From: Pegoplata infirma
Lineage: Eukaryota > Arthropoda > Insecta > Diptera > Anthomyiidae
Assembly: GCA_963921195.1 (NCBI GenBank)
Contig: OY992537.1
Coordinates: 63,786,400-63,850,399, forward strand
Direction: 5' to 3'
DNA length: 64,000 bases
The notes under the pieces were generated by a model. It saw only the letters and a list, made by a program, of their open reading frames with translations. It searched no databases and was not told the origin of the DNA. The position numbers and the translations under genes were made by a program. Shown here one piece after another: positions 34,721 to 46,530 of this stretch; positions within the stretch are counted from its first letter, which is position 1; each line of letters starts with the position of its first letter.

Positions 34721-36575
34721 ACATTTAAACAATTTCGCGATTTTTTTTTTTTTTTTTCAAAAACTGTATGGGATATGTACTTTTTAGTATTTTAAGCAAA
34801 ACCATTACCAATTTCGATAAAAAGTAGCTTTACACCCCACTCTAATATATATGATCATTAAAATTGTTTATTATTATAATTATTTTACACATTTACAATA
34901 AATAGCAATAAACAAAAACGGTAAACAACATAACGACAATCGAAAAACTAAAACAAAAAACAAGTATTAGCTATTAGGATTTCGAGCATATATTTTTTTT
35001 ACACTGGAGATGTTTAAACAGAATCTCTTATATTTTTCGTATTGGCAAGTCTTGGCATTGGTTCTTTCATTGATTTTAAAGCAAAAATCCTAAATTTTAT
35101 CACTATGTTCTCAGATTCGCCCGAGCTCATCAGAGTAGCAACCAAAACTCAATATATATGTAAAAAAAACCCTAATTTTAGGGTATTTTTAAAAAAATTA
35201 TTAAAACAAAAAAAAAATCACTTGAAATATGTCGTTTTTCACTTTTTACCACTGTACACTAAATTAATTAAAATTATTAAACTTTGAGAGAACATAGCAA
35301 AAAAAGTAAACAACTTAGAACATTGATTTTGACAGCATTTGATGGAGAATTTTATCCTCTTTAAACCCATAAAAAAAAATATTCCAATATACCAACTTCA
35401 AATTTTGAATTAATCCTCAGTTTTGATAGTGTTCAACCCAATGTGCGCCGGAGGATTCTACATATATCGTAATTTAAAAATCCAGCTTAAGTGAATTTAT
35501 AGTATATTGCGGGAAATATATGTAGATCCCTAACTATGAACCTGTCAGTCAATCACCCAAGTTTTTTCTCAGAAAAATATTGAAATTTAAATGTTTAAAT
35601 TTAATGTTCCACCGATGAATATTTTTTCTATATCTTTATCATTATAATATTTTTTTTTAAAATAAAATTTTTATTAAAAAAAATAAATTTTTGTAAAAGT
35701 TTCCACTACAACTTTTTTCATTTCCCTTATTTCACTTCGTTGTTTGTTTATCGTGCTTTTTGCAACACTTCGTTAAGTTTTTTATGATTTTTTTTTGTTT
35801 TATAAAATTATCTACAGTTAGTTAAACAGTTGTTCATCATTAATGTAGTCTACGGACAGCATTGCCAGGTATTTTTTGCGGTTGTGCCCCAATAAAAAAT
35901 AACAAAATATCCCCAAAGTTACCGAACCATAAAATATACGATTTCATTTCATATTAAAAATTTGTTTATACTTTTTATTTTTTGTCAGATTTTACAATTG
36001 AAAAATTTCCAAACGCGTAAATGAAAGATTTTTGACAATTTTAGGCATTGTTGAGCAAGCTGCCCAGCTATATACTATTTAGACAAATGCTGTATTTTTA
36101 TCGTCTAACCTCTATTGAATATATAAAAATTAATATATATATAAAAATTAAATTAATTTTTTTTGTGATTTTTTTTTACATTTTTTTTTGTTTTGATATT
36201 AATTTAAAAAAAATATACGTACAATAACAAAAGTTTTTTTCGCGGATTTTTTTGCGGAAAATGTTTTAACCCAAAAAGTTGTCAAAATTTGTTATTTAAA
36301 CTTATTTTAATCAGTGTTAATTATGTACATAAATTTTATTTTTAATATTTCCCACAAATCACTAAAATATTTTTTGATATACCCACTCTCTAAATGTATT
36401 TCCAAACTTTCGGAATAAAACACCAATATTGGCATCCCTGGCTACGTAGTTATTACTTTTCTTTATTTTTTAATGTATTTCATAATTAGAAAATTTTCTT
36501 TCAACAAAAAAAAAAATGCATTATATCATTAAAAAAAATTAAAAAAGAAAATGTAGATAAGTTATTGTGATAAGC
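34721..36575. other. Long A+T-rich stretch, nothing recognised
   Basis: An 81-codon frame (35042-35287) has no family signature. A small AAACCCTAATTTTAGGGTATT hairpin-like sequence is at about 35167. No transposon ends seen. Confidence 0.5.
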
Positions 36576-36839
36576 ATAAGTACAGGCGCGGATCCAGGGG
36601 GGGGGGGGAGAATGGGATTTCTCTTCCCCCCCCAAAACGATTTCAAAAAAAAAAAAAAAAAAAAAAAGGAAAAAAAGAAAGAAAGAAAGAAAGAAAGAAA
36701 GGGAAAGGAAAAACGGAAGGGAAAGGAAAGGAAAGAAGATAGAAAGAAAAAAGGTAAAAACCCTAAAGAGAGTTATATGTGTGCTGATGATTTAAGTCAG
36801 CACACATAGCCTCAATCTTAAAAATTTTTTTGAATCCTC

Positions 36840-38060
36840 AGGATAAAATGTTTCTGAATTTATGAAATTTCATATGAGAAACTTAAATGTCAATAGAGTT
36901 GTGGACATTTTCTAACCGAATAACTTTTCTTATCATTTTCTAAGGAAAAAGTATTATGTCAATTATTTTTTATGGAAAAATGTCTCTGAAGTCAAGACTT
37001 TGCCTTAAAAAATATCTTGATACTTATGTATTTGACTCTGAATTAAAGAATTTTTTGATTGAAAAATTATCTCAAATTTTAGGAAAAATGTCTTATAACT
37101 TTTCTATACAAAAAAAAAACCCTCAGCAACTGAGAAGGTTTAAGAATCTGAAAGGAGTTTTTCTACAAATAAATTTCTCAGAATCGGATAACATTTCTAC
37201 AGGAAAAACGTCTTTGAATCTTAGTTTTCTATGCTCAAAAATATTTTCGAATCTTAGACTTTTTTAATGGAAGAATTTTTAAGAATATGAGGATTTCTTT
37301 GTTTGAAAAATCTTTTAGAATCTACGAATTTTTCTACAGGAAAAGTTTATCAAAATCTATGATTTTGTTATAGAAAAAATGTTTTAGAACTTTCCTATAG
37401 AAACCAATTTTGTATGAATAATCTTTCAGAATCTAAAAATTTTTTTTTGCAGATTCTGAGAATTTTTTTTATAGGAAATGTGTCTCTGAACATAGAAATT
37501 TTTCTTTTAAAATTGTGTCCAACAATAATAATATTTCCATATGAAAAATTTTTTAAAATCTAAGAAATTGCCTTGGCAAACATTTGATGGCATTAAAACC
37601 GTAAAATTTTTTAGGATCTGAAAATTTGTGCATACAAAAAATATAAGAATAATTTAAGAAGTTTTTTATAAGAAAAGTATATCAAAATTTGGAAAAATTT
37701 TTTATATAAAGAATGTCATAGAATCTCAAATTATTTCCATAAAATAAATTTGAAAAATCTGAGACATTTTCTATGCGAAAAATGTTGAATCTAAAATATT
37801 TTCTATTGAAAATTCGATCTGAGAATAAAACAACATTTTTATATCAAAGGATTTTAGAATCTGAAAATTTTTCTAAAGGCAAATATCTCAGAAATGGGTT
37901 ATTTTTCTATATGAAAGTATTTGAGAATCTAAGAGATTTTCTGTAGTAAAAATGTCTCAACATCTGAGAAATTTTGTGAAGAAACATTTATAAAAATTGC
38001 ATACTTTATTAAAAAGTTTTTTCGGAAGATTTCTGAGAAATAAAATTTTTTATACATATA
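36840..38060. repeat. Degenerate 35-bp-family array inside hAT-like element
   Basis: Spaced variants of AATCTGAGA(C/A)TTTTTCTATAG recur throughout, too diverged to count units. They match the homogeneous array at 41380-42517. Confidence 0.6.
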
Positions 38061-38132
38061 AAAGTTTACAAGTCTGTTCACGGTTGTGAATGGCTATGAT
38101 TGTCACAAGCCAATATTTATGACTGAAAAGTC

Positions 38133-38332
38133 ATAATATAAATTGTTAATGAGTGAAAAGTCACAATGTCAATATTTTGTACACATTTAATTTGTTAATT
38201 TTATGATACGTTTCGAGAGCAGGTCTTAAAATATAATATAAATTGTTAATGAGTGAAAAGTCACAATATCAATATTTTTGTACACATTTAATTTGTTAAT
38301 TTTATGATACGTTTCGAGAGCAGGTCTTAAAA
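38133..38332 (+). repeat. 100-bp direct duplication
   Basis: ATAATATAAATTGTTAATGA through GAGCAGGTCTTAAAAT is repeated with period 100 and about one or two differences. Confidence 0.9.
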
Positions 38333-38679
38333 TTTGCAAATAAAATTTCAAATGTTTGAATTTACGAATTAAATCTTAAAATTTTTTTTCGATATACAAA
38401 AATTTCACCCAAATCCATATTAAAAATTTACACACACCCCCCCCCCCCCCCCCCCCCGTTTCCACACAAACATTAATATTTGTTGGTACCATTTTTTTTT
38501 TAAATCTCCCCCCCCCAAATGAAATTCATAGATCCGCGCCTAATAAGTATAATGTGCGTATAGCATCTGCTAAAAATCTGCAGTTACTGTAGAAAGTAAG
38601 TTAAGACAAGGTGGATCTTCAGCATTTTTTATTTTTTATAATTTGTTTTCTTAATAAATATTTTTTATCAAATATTTCT

Positions 38680-39050
38680 GAGACATTATCTTAAGAAAAA
38701 ATGTCTTAGAATCTAAGACATTTTCTATAGAAAAAATGTCGCAGAATCTAAGACTTTTTCTATAGAAAAAAGTCTCAGAAAGTCTTAGAATCTGAGAAAT
38801 TTTCTGTAGAAAAAATAAAAAAAAGACTTTTCCTATAGAAAAAAATGTCTCAGAATCTGGAACTTTTTCTATAGAAAAAGTGTCTTAAAATCTGAGACCT
38901 TTTCTAAAGAAAGAATGTCTCAAAATCAGATACTTTTTCTATAGAAAAAATTTCTCAGAACCTAAGACCTTTTCTATAGAAAAAATGTCTCAGAATCTGA
39001 GACTTTTTCTATAGAAAAAATGTCTCAGAATCTGAGACTTTTTCTATAAT
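38680..39050. repeat. Degenerate 35-bp-family array outside the element
   Basis: About ten units of GTCTCAGAATCTGAGACTT + TTCTATAGAAAAAAT with variants, just right of the hAT-like element, so the family also exists outside recognised element ends. Confidence 0.8.
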
Positions 39051-39106
39051 TACAACTATTACATTCTAATAGAATAATTTTCTAGAAAATAATATTTATG
39101 TTTAGA

Positions 39107-39885
39107 ATTTTGAGGATGTTTATTCTGGCTCGAGGTCATTATTTTCTTTACTAATTAATACCATGATATTCTCATAGCATAATTTTCAAGAAAATTATTT
39201 TTTTGTTTTAAATTTATTTATGTTGGTCATTTTTGCATGACTTAATCGACACGTGTTTCGGAATTTGTGAAGATTCCATTGTCAAGATTATTTAGCAAAA
39301 ATAGAAACGATTTACTGCAAAGTAGCAAACGAGTCTAATGACAAATCGTTTGTGCACAAACTAGAATATTAATACATAGTATTCGCCTCTATTCACAATG
39401 CGAATTAGAAAGACGAAGAAATTGTACCATACTAATAAGGAGTATTTCTCATGTGGTCTCACAACAACAACACAAAAAACATATTGTTGTAGTTCAATGG
39501 ACTATCGTATGTAAAATTGTTTTAAATATTTTTGTTGGTTATTGACAATCGTTGCCTTATTAATATGGTACAATTTCTTCGTCTTTCTAATTCTTATTGT
39601 GAATAGAGGCGAATATGTATTAATATTCTAGTTTGTGCACAAACGATTTGTCATTAGACTCGTTTGCTACTTTGTAGTAAATCGTTTATATTTTTGCTAA
39701 ATAATCTTGACAATGGAATCTTCACAAATTCCGAAACACGTGTCGATTAAGTCTTGCAAAAATGACCAACATAAATAAATTTAAAACAAAAAAATAATTT
39801 TCTTGAAAATTATGCTATGAGAATATCATGGTATTAATTAGTAAAGAAAATAATGACCTCGAGCCAGAATAAACATCCTCAAAAT
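39107..39885. mobile_element. Foldback, 0.33-kb arms
   Basis: Left arm 39107-39440 and right arm 39555-39885 are near-perfect reverse complements (for example GACACGTGTTTCGGAATTTG and AAAGACGAAGAAATTGTACC), with a 114-base loop. No coding frame. Partial relatives at 16905 and 39955. Confidence 0.88.
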
Positions 39886-39954
39886 ATAATATTTTAAAGG
39901 TCGAATAAAACAATTTTTATTTTTTTAATAAATATTAATCAGAATTTATATTTT

Positions 39955-40185
39955 AAATTTATTTATGTTGGTAATTTTTGCAAAACTTAATCAACGTAAT
40001 CTTGACAATGAAATCTGATAAATTTCGAAACACTTGTCGATTAAGTTTTGCAAAATTACCAACAAAAAGTAATTTAAATCATAAAAATAATTTTCTTAAA
40101 AAATTATTCTATGAGAATATCAAAGTTTCAATTAGTATAGGAAATAATGACCTCGAGCTAGAATAAACCTACTCAAAATATGTTA
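39955..40185. repeat. Partial foldback-arm copy
   Basis: Repeats the right-arm end: ACACTTGTCGATTAAGTTTTG, ATGAGAATATCAAAG and GACCTCGAGCTAGAATAAAC. It starts 70 bases after the foldback. Confidence 0.75.
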
Positions 40186-40540
40186 TTACGAATTTTTATG
40201 ATTTTCCACCGTTTTTCTGAATTACTTTTTTTCAAATTTTAAGTGAAACCCCAAGGCATAAACCTTGGCCAACATTTTTGAGTTGTTCTTTTCAGTACAA
40301 TTTTTACATATAAATTATTTAATGTTCCATCAATTTGAAATACGACTCGCAATAGGTCCTGACTATATTTGGACAGATTTAGCTTGTGCTGAAAACAAAT
40401 AAACAAAATGGAAAAAAATATCTAAAGCACAAATGCAATAATGTTTCTAATTACAATTCTTAAAAGTTATAAAACGATAGACTTTTTGAATGTTACCATA
40501 TGGTTGAATAACAAAATTGAACTTTTTAATTTTGAATGCC

Positions 40541-40563
40541 GGGGGGGGGGGGGGGGGGGGGGG
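40541..40563. repeat. Poly-G run (23)
   Basis: Uninterrupted G tract, comparable with the poly-G and poly-C just inside the ends of the 36.58-kb element. Potential quadruplex former. Confidence 0.95.
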
Positions 40564-41379
40564 TGGGCTTATATTTGAAAAGCATTCGTGATAGCAAAAA
40601 CTTTTTTAAAAATATATTTATGATATACAGCAGCGGTTACTAACCTTTTTGGCTCGCGTACCCCTAATTTTAAATTTTATCAGCCGCGTACACACAGAAA
40701 AAAGAGTAGTTAGGATTCAGTTGGAATTATCAAATTTCTGTTATTAAATACATAATTTATTTCATCTTACTATTTTTTTACAGCTAGGGAAGAAAAACAA
40801 TATTAATAAATGTAAAAAAGCCTTAGTGACCCCATATTGGTTAGATAAACAAAACATTAAAAAACCAATACTGTTCCAGCAACCATTAGTACACGTAACC
40901 ATTTAAAAAACAAAAATTGGATATCGCAATCGTTAATTTGTCTCTGGCAAAGAAAATTGTTTTCTGCGACCAACGTCAGAAAAAATATTAAAATTTATTT
41001 TATTTTTAATCATTACTAATAATTACAAAAAAATTTTTTCATTGCAAATTACTTAAATAATTTAAATAAAAGGATCAAATATGGACAAATGAAGAATTCG
41101 TTTAAAATTGGTAAGTTTATTTATAACAAAAATATCGCTCTAAAAGTGAATGACCAGCACATTTATTTTTCAGAGGGGAAGATAACAAAGACGGAAAAAG
41201 ATGAAACATCAATGGGTTAGAAAATTTAAGGTAGTATTTTGCTAAGGATTTAGGAATGATGAGTCCATGTTTTCTGCCAAATTTTCGGACCAAAAACTTA
41301 ACTTTAAGAAAAATATCGTAAGTAGAATCTGAGACTTTACCAAGAGATAAGAAAAAATACGATTTATTCTAACGCAAAA

Positions 41380-42517
41380 TGTCTCAAAAATTCAGAATTT
41401 TCAATAGAAAAATTGTCTCAGAATCTGAGACTTTTTCTATAGAAAAATTGTCTCAGAATCTGAGACTTTTTTTATAGAAAAATATTCTCAGAATCTGAGA
41501 CTTTTTCTATAGTAAAATTGTCTCAGAATCTAAGACTTTCCTATAGAAAAATTGTCTCAGAATCTGATTTTTTTTTTCTTAAGAAAAATTATCTCAGAAT
41601 CTGAGACTTTTTCTGTAGAAAAATTGTCTTAGAATCAGAGACTTTTTCTATAGAAAAATTGTCTCAGAATCTGAGACTTTTTCTATAGAAAAATTGTCTC
41701 AGAATCTGAGACTTTTTCTATAGAAAAATTGTCTCAGAATCTGAGACTTTTTCTATGGAAAAATTGTCTCAGAATCTGAGACTTTTTCTATAGAAAAATT
41801 GTCTCAGAATCTGAGACTTTTTCTATAGAAAAATTGTCTCAGAATCTGAGACTTTTTCTATAGAAAAATTGTCTCAGAATCTGAGACTTTTTCTATAGAA
41901 AAATTGTCTCAGAATCTGAGACTTTTTCTATAGAAAAATTGTCTCAGAATCTGAGACTTTTTCTATAGAAAAATTGTCTCAGAATCTGAGACTTTTTCTA
42001 TAGAAAAATTGTCTCAGAATCTGAGACTTTTTCTATAGAAAAATTGTCTCAGAATCTGAGACTTTTTCTATAGAAAAATTGTCTCAGAATCTGAGACTTT
42101 TTCTATAGAAAAATTGTCTCAGAATCTGAGACTTTTTCTATAGAAAAATTGTCTCAGAATCTGAGACTTTTTCTATAGAAAAATTGTCTCAGAATCTGAG
42201 ACTTTTTCTATAGAAAAATTGTCTCAGAATCTGAGACTTTTTCTATAGAAAAATTGTCTCAGAATCTGAGACTTTTTCTATAGAAAAATTGTCTCAGAAT
42301 CTGAGACTTTTTCTATAGAAAAATTGTCTCAGAATCTGAGACTTTTTCTATAGAAAAATTGTCTCAGAATCTGAGACTTTTTCTATAGAAAAATTGTCTC
42401 AGAATCTGAGACTTTTTCTATAGAAAAATTGTCTCAGAATCTGAGACTTTTTCTATAGAAAAATTGTCTCAGAATCTGAGACTTTTTCTATAGAAAAATT
42501 GTCTCAGAATCTGAGAC
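41380..42517 (+). repeat. 35-bp self-complementary satellite array
   Basis: The unit is GTCTCAGAATCTGAGAC (palindrome except the central A) followed by TTTTTCTATAGAAAAATT (containing a perfect 16-bp palindrome). About 32 units in all; from 41758 to 42517 about 21 consecutive units look identical, while units before 41640 carry substitutions and indels. Homogeneity indicates recent amplification. It lies within the hAT-like element. Confidence 0.95.
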
Positions 42518-42518
42518 T

Positions 42519-42795
42519 GTCTCAGATTCTGAGACATTTTTTTCTATAGAAAAAGTCTCAGTTTTAAGACATTTTTTTTTTTTTTGGAAAAGTTTTAGAC
42601 TCTGAGATATTTGTGCTTTAGAAAAAGTCTTTGATTCTTACACATTTTTCCTATAGAATAAGCCTTAAATTCTAAGACATTATTCTATAAAAAAAAGTTT
42701 CAAATTCTATACAAAAAGTGTGAGATTCTGGGAATTTTTTTCTATAAAAAAAAGTCTCAGACTCTGAGACATATTTCCTTTAAAAATTCTCAGGT
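42519..42795 (-). repeat. Inverted, degenerate continuation of the 35-bp array
   Basis: At 42518 the orientation flips: GTCTCAGATTCTGAGAC follows directly, then ATTTTTTTCTATAGAAAAAG in the opposite order. Later units decay. Confidence 0.85.
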
Positions 42796-43489
42796 GCTGA
42801 AACCTTTTTCTTAGATTATGAAAATTTTTTTTTATACAAAAAAATATTTTTAAAAATTGTGTTATTAGTAAATATCAACTTTTGTAAATAGTTTTGTAAA
42901 ACTAACTTATTTAATAAATATATTACTAAAAAACATAAATTTTGTATTTTTATTTTACGGTTGAGGAAGCCCATTAATAAAATATTTTAGTTGTGGTGCT
43001 AAAATATCAGTCATAACAACCATTTCTTACAAATTGATTAAAATTAAATTCGGTAGATCGGAATGAAATTATTAGTAATCACAACTGATTAAAGTGATAG
43101 TTGGCTGGACTACAAAAATTTGGTTGGTTCTAAATTTGGTTGGCACAACGAATCCGTTTTCTGTGTGTACCCCCTAACGGTTTTTTGTTTTAGTTAAAAA
43201 AAACTTCACATATAAATATTAGAGTTAATTTTGAAATTTTTGATCTGCGGGTATTATAACTTTTTTGAAAGATTTTGGGGAGATCAAAACAATGGTGGTA
43301 TTTTTTTGGAAAAATGTTCGCTCCTTAGGATGCATCTGAAAACGCGGATTTTGAACTGATTTTTCTGCAGAAAAAAAACGGCTGAGAATATTGCAAATCT
43401 GATTTCACCAGTCGTATTTTTGTAATACGAGGGCAGATCAATAATTCCGTGACTTTTCGAATGAAACACCTGCATATATACAATGAATG

Positions 43490-43830
43490 GGCATTTTTGA
43501 GCTCAACCAAAATTTCCACCCTATTACAACCTGTCTCAAAAATGCCCAAAAACACGTTTTTTGAGAACTTTGATATAAATTTGCTCAAAAACCTGACATC
43601 ATAGAAAAATTTGGGAACCATCGGAATCAGCATCGAAATGTTAATCGAAAACAAATGGTCAGATCTCAAAATATCATCCAAAAATATCGCAAATAATGCT
43701 CTCTAAATTGCAAAAAAATACGTTTTTTTTGGGAACTTTGACCTCAACTTTCTTAAAAACCTGACGATGTGGAAAACTTTGGAAGACATATGCGGAACCA
43801 GCAATGAAAGATTAATCTAAAACGAATGTC
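43490..43830. repeat. Imperfect duplication in hAT-like element
   Basis: TTTTTTGAGAACTTTGATAT...CTCAAAAACCTGAC and TTTTTTGGGAACTTTGACCT...CTTAAAAACCTGAC are about 180 bases apart. It is related to the 24.5-25.3 kb repeat. Confidence 0.6.
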
Positions 43831-43921
43831 CAAATAACTAAAATTTCGCGTACCCCCGCGGGGAGTTTCGCGTACCCCCTAGTGGTACGCGTACCATAGG
43901 TTGGTAACCGCTGATATACAG

Positions 43922-44455
43922 AATGGTGCAAGTGAAATTGAAAATTGACTGCCACTTACAAGGGAAACATATTTGGATATGTTGTTAAGAACGAAAATTC
44001 ATTCGCCACGTATTTTTTTTAGCGGCCCACATACGTTTTTGGGGGGGTCAATTTGTACCGGGGGAAATTGACCTTTTTCAGTTTTTTTACGATTTACGCA
44101 TATTTAAACATAATTAATATAGGCATATGTTGTATCAGATTAATGGTATTTAAAATACCTATCTCGTGGTGCTAACATCGGGCCAAAGAAAATTTTTCGA
44201 ATTATTAACAAAAATGTCATAAAGTTTGGTATTTTACTCAATATAACGAAATGTTGTGCATGTTTCGACACGTTCTTAGCACACGTAGATAGGTTTTTCA
44301 AAGACCTTTCATTTGGTATGTAACATGACTAGGTTTCTTTGCATAATATAGGAGATAAACGAAAAAAAAATGCAAAATTGCGGAGGGGGAAACCCCCTCC
44401 TTTTCACCCTCTAAATATGAATTTGGGCCGCAATCTGCTCTACAAAATAAAACGA
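43922..44455. other. Unassigned stretch with two hairpins
   Basis: GGTCAATTT/AAATTGACC arms (44046-44073) and the perfect GGAGGGGG-AAA-CCCCCTCC hairpin (44382-44400). No gene recognised. Confidence 0.55.
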
Positions 44456-44486
44456 ATTCTATAAAGATCCGAGGGTGACACTAGGG

Positions 44487-44664
44487 AGACTTCCCTTGTT
44501 AGTTGCAACTTACAAGGGAGGTCTTTATGAGGGCACCAACCGATTGTCCTGAAACTTGCATATGGAGATGAGGGAAGAAAATAAGAGTAAGCTTTTTTAG
44601 CAACCCAATCGGTGGGTGCCCGTTAAGAGATCTCCCTTGTTAGATTTGTCTAACAAGGGAGATC
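44487..44664. repeat. Pair of CCCTTGT/ACAAGGG hairpins
   Basis: The first hairpin (44487-44524) has arms AGACTTCCCTTGT / ACAAGGGAGGTCT. The second (44629-44664) is perfect, with 16-bp arms around TTTG. Both arms share AACAAGGGAG. They may be the palindromic ends of one small element. Confidence 0.65.
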
Positions 44665-44667
44665 CAG

Positions 44668-44869
44668 TTGACACAACCGAAAATATTCAAACCTCCTTTT
44701 TTAAGTTGTCGCAACCCGTCTTGCGATTGTCACAATCTCCATTTCGTTATGGCAACAGTAATGTGCTTATGGCAACCACAATTTGGTTGCAATAACCAAA
44801 ATTCAGTTGTAACAACCGATCGTTTCGACAACCTTAAAAATTAGGTTGTAATATATTCGGTTGTGTCAA
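44668..44869. mobile_element. 200-bp MITE, TTGACACAACCGAA ends
   Basis: TTGACACAACCGAAAATATT pairs with AATATATTCGGTTGTGTCAA at the right. The interior is rich in CAACC/GGTTG. No clear target duplication. The CAACCGAAATTT theme is shared with 52738-52963. Confidence 0.75.
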
Positions 44870-46019
44870 ATAGATTTTTTAAACGAAAGTGCCCTGCCAA
44901 GACCATATTTTCCCCCTCCCCCAAATCAAAAGCCCTCGTCATGTATATTTTTACATTTTGTAGTTTATAAAAGATTAAGCACACACAAATTAAACACTGC
45001 CACTTAATTTTTCTTTACATCAACAGTCAGTTCATATTGATATTGTATTAAATTAAGATGTTCTTTATACAATTAATTTTATCCGCTGCTATTTTTAATT
45101 CTTCTCATCTTAAAATCATTATTCTTTTTATTTTTACAATTCTATAATAATTGCTTATTTTATTTTTAAAAATACTTTCCAAATAATTAACTTTTCATAA
45201 TCATCTTAATTTAATCCTTGAGTGCAATCACTCTAATAATACAACGACTACTTTAATTTTATTTTTTTATTTGTTATTTGTTCATCTACTTACTAGTACA
45301 TCCTCGATGATGATGTTGTACTTTTTAAGATTCATAAGAGGAGAAACAACTTTTGTACAACAACAATGATAAAATTATATTGTCATTAAAATCTGCTTAA
45401 CTTTTCATTTAAACAAGAAAAAGAAAGAAAAATAAACGACAACAAAAACATAAGTATACAATCCAGGATAACAATAGACAAGTAGAAAGAACAATCAAAT
45501 TGAAATGAAAACAGAAACGGAAACTGTTTTCGAACAGGATACTAATACTTATAAAAATCAAATCATAAACATCAACTAAAGCAGCAAACAAATGAAAATA
45601 CATAGAAATGCACAGACATATACACATACATACATATAAGTATATTCAATACAAATAAAACAAATAGAAAATAATTTACACAAATATAAATGTAGATAGA
45701 GCACAAACAAATACATTTACAAAGAACTACACATACATACATATTTATAAAGATAACGAATAAACAATGCAAATTAGTACAAGTATTACTCTAGAGTACA
45801 GAATATACAACTAGATTCAGAAATTTATGCACACTCATAAAAATACTTTCAATGAGAATGGACTTATCCAACCTAGAACAACAGATTCACTATGGGTCAT
45901 AAAGTGCGTAATAAATATAAAAGTGCGGACATTTTTTAAGATATTAGTCAATCATGTAAATTTAGGTAAAGAAAATACCTAGATCTGTTTATACAACACC
46001 AAGTGTTTATTTTTTAAGT
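44870..46019. other. Unassigned A+T-rich stretch
   Basis: A diverged TATA-family copy is suggested at 44950-45010 (TTTATAAAAGATTAAGCAC, TTAAACACTGCCACTT). The remainder has CATACATA-type microsatellites and no recognised gene. Confidence 0.5.
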
Positions 46020-46530
46020 GGTGTCTTACGTTTTACGTCAGCAGCATGTGGTAGTTAAGGACCGATCTTGTTTTCAGAAATATTGCCTCCAGGAACTTGA
46101 CCGCAGCTTGACTGTCAAAATAGATGTTGACTGCGGTTGTAGACAAGACATTGTAACTCGACCAGTCAGCCACCTCCAGCAACTCTGACTGATAAAGACT
46201 CCAATGAACCGGCAATCTTCGAGCGAGGCTTAACCCTAGCTCCTCCGAATAGATTCCAAAGCCCACTTATTCGTGCAGCCTCAGTCCATCCGTGTAAAAA
46301 CTTATTTAAGGCTCCACTAACTGGAACGCCATTCATCCAAGACTCCTTGGATGGTATCACAGTAGTAAAGTGGCGCTCAAAAAGGATCACAGAGCGAGCG
46401 CAGTCCATATTTTATGGTGTTATTATCTTCTTCAAGATCGCGCTATGGCCACAACCGACGCTCTTCCATTGCAGTGTGCTATTCAGTCGAATTGCCAACG
46501 TAGCCACATAGTTCCTACCCAATATGTCCA
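46020..46530 (-). pseudogene. Non-LTR retrotransposon, RNase H remnant
   Basis: Reading the minus strand, a YTDG motif (near 46290) marks the first RNase H aspartate region. It is followed in another frame by QSELLEVADW and FDSQAAVKFLEA, matching the glutamate and DSQAA catalytic blocks of non-LTR RNase H domains. Frameshifts and stops break it and the C-terminus is missing. It belongs with the reverse transcriptase remnant at 47090-47580. It would have removed the RNA strand during reverse transcription. Confidence 0.7.

Larger units (their letters stand above)
36583..38542. mobile_element. hAT-like element, CAGGCGCGGATCC ends
   Basis: CAGGCGCGGATC and GATCCGCGCCTA form terminal inverted repeats, followed inside by poly-G at the left and poly-C at the right. 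ATAAGTA flanks both sides (36576-36582, 38543-38549). The interior holds a (GAAA)n tract, a long run of degenerate 35-bp-family units (TCTGAGA / TCTATAGAAAA, 36840-38060) and a 100-bp duplication. No transposase. Confidence 0.75.
40631..43913. mobile_element. hAT-like element carrying a 35-bp satellite
   Basis: Ends CAGCGGTTACTAACC and GGTTGGTAACCGCTG are inverted repeats, with GCGTACCCC just inside each. A perfect 8-bp duplication ATATACAG flanks it (40623-40630, 43914-43921). No hAT transposase frame is found in 3.28 kb. The interior has a tandem array (41380-42517), its inverted continuation (42519-42795) and a duplicated segment (43490-43830). The end motif resembles animal hAT elements beginning CAGxGGTTxxxAACC. 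Confidence 0.9.

Noticed and set aside
36567..36809. 80-codon lysine-rich frame
   Set aside because: It is the translation of poly-G, poly-A and GAAA microsatellite at the end of a hAT-like element.
41380..42517. CRISPR-like array of 35-bp repeats
   Set aside because: There are no spacers: the units are contiguous and identical, in a eukaryotic transposon context with no cas genes.
43325..43681. 118-codon minus frame inside the hAT-like element, possible transposase piece
   Set aside because: No hAT motif (no RW or C-terminal dimerisation block) and part of it is a duplicated non-coding repeat.
45409..45772. Two overlapping cysteine- and valine-rich minus frames, possible membrane proteins
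   Set aside because: They translate CATACATA/AAACAA simple sequence in overlapping frames, with no plausible gene structure.
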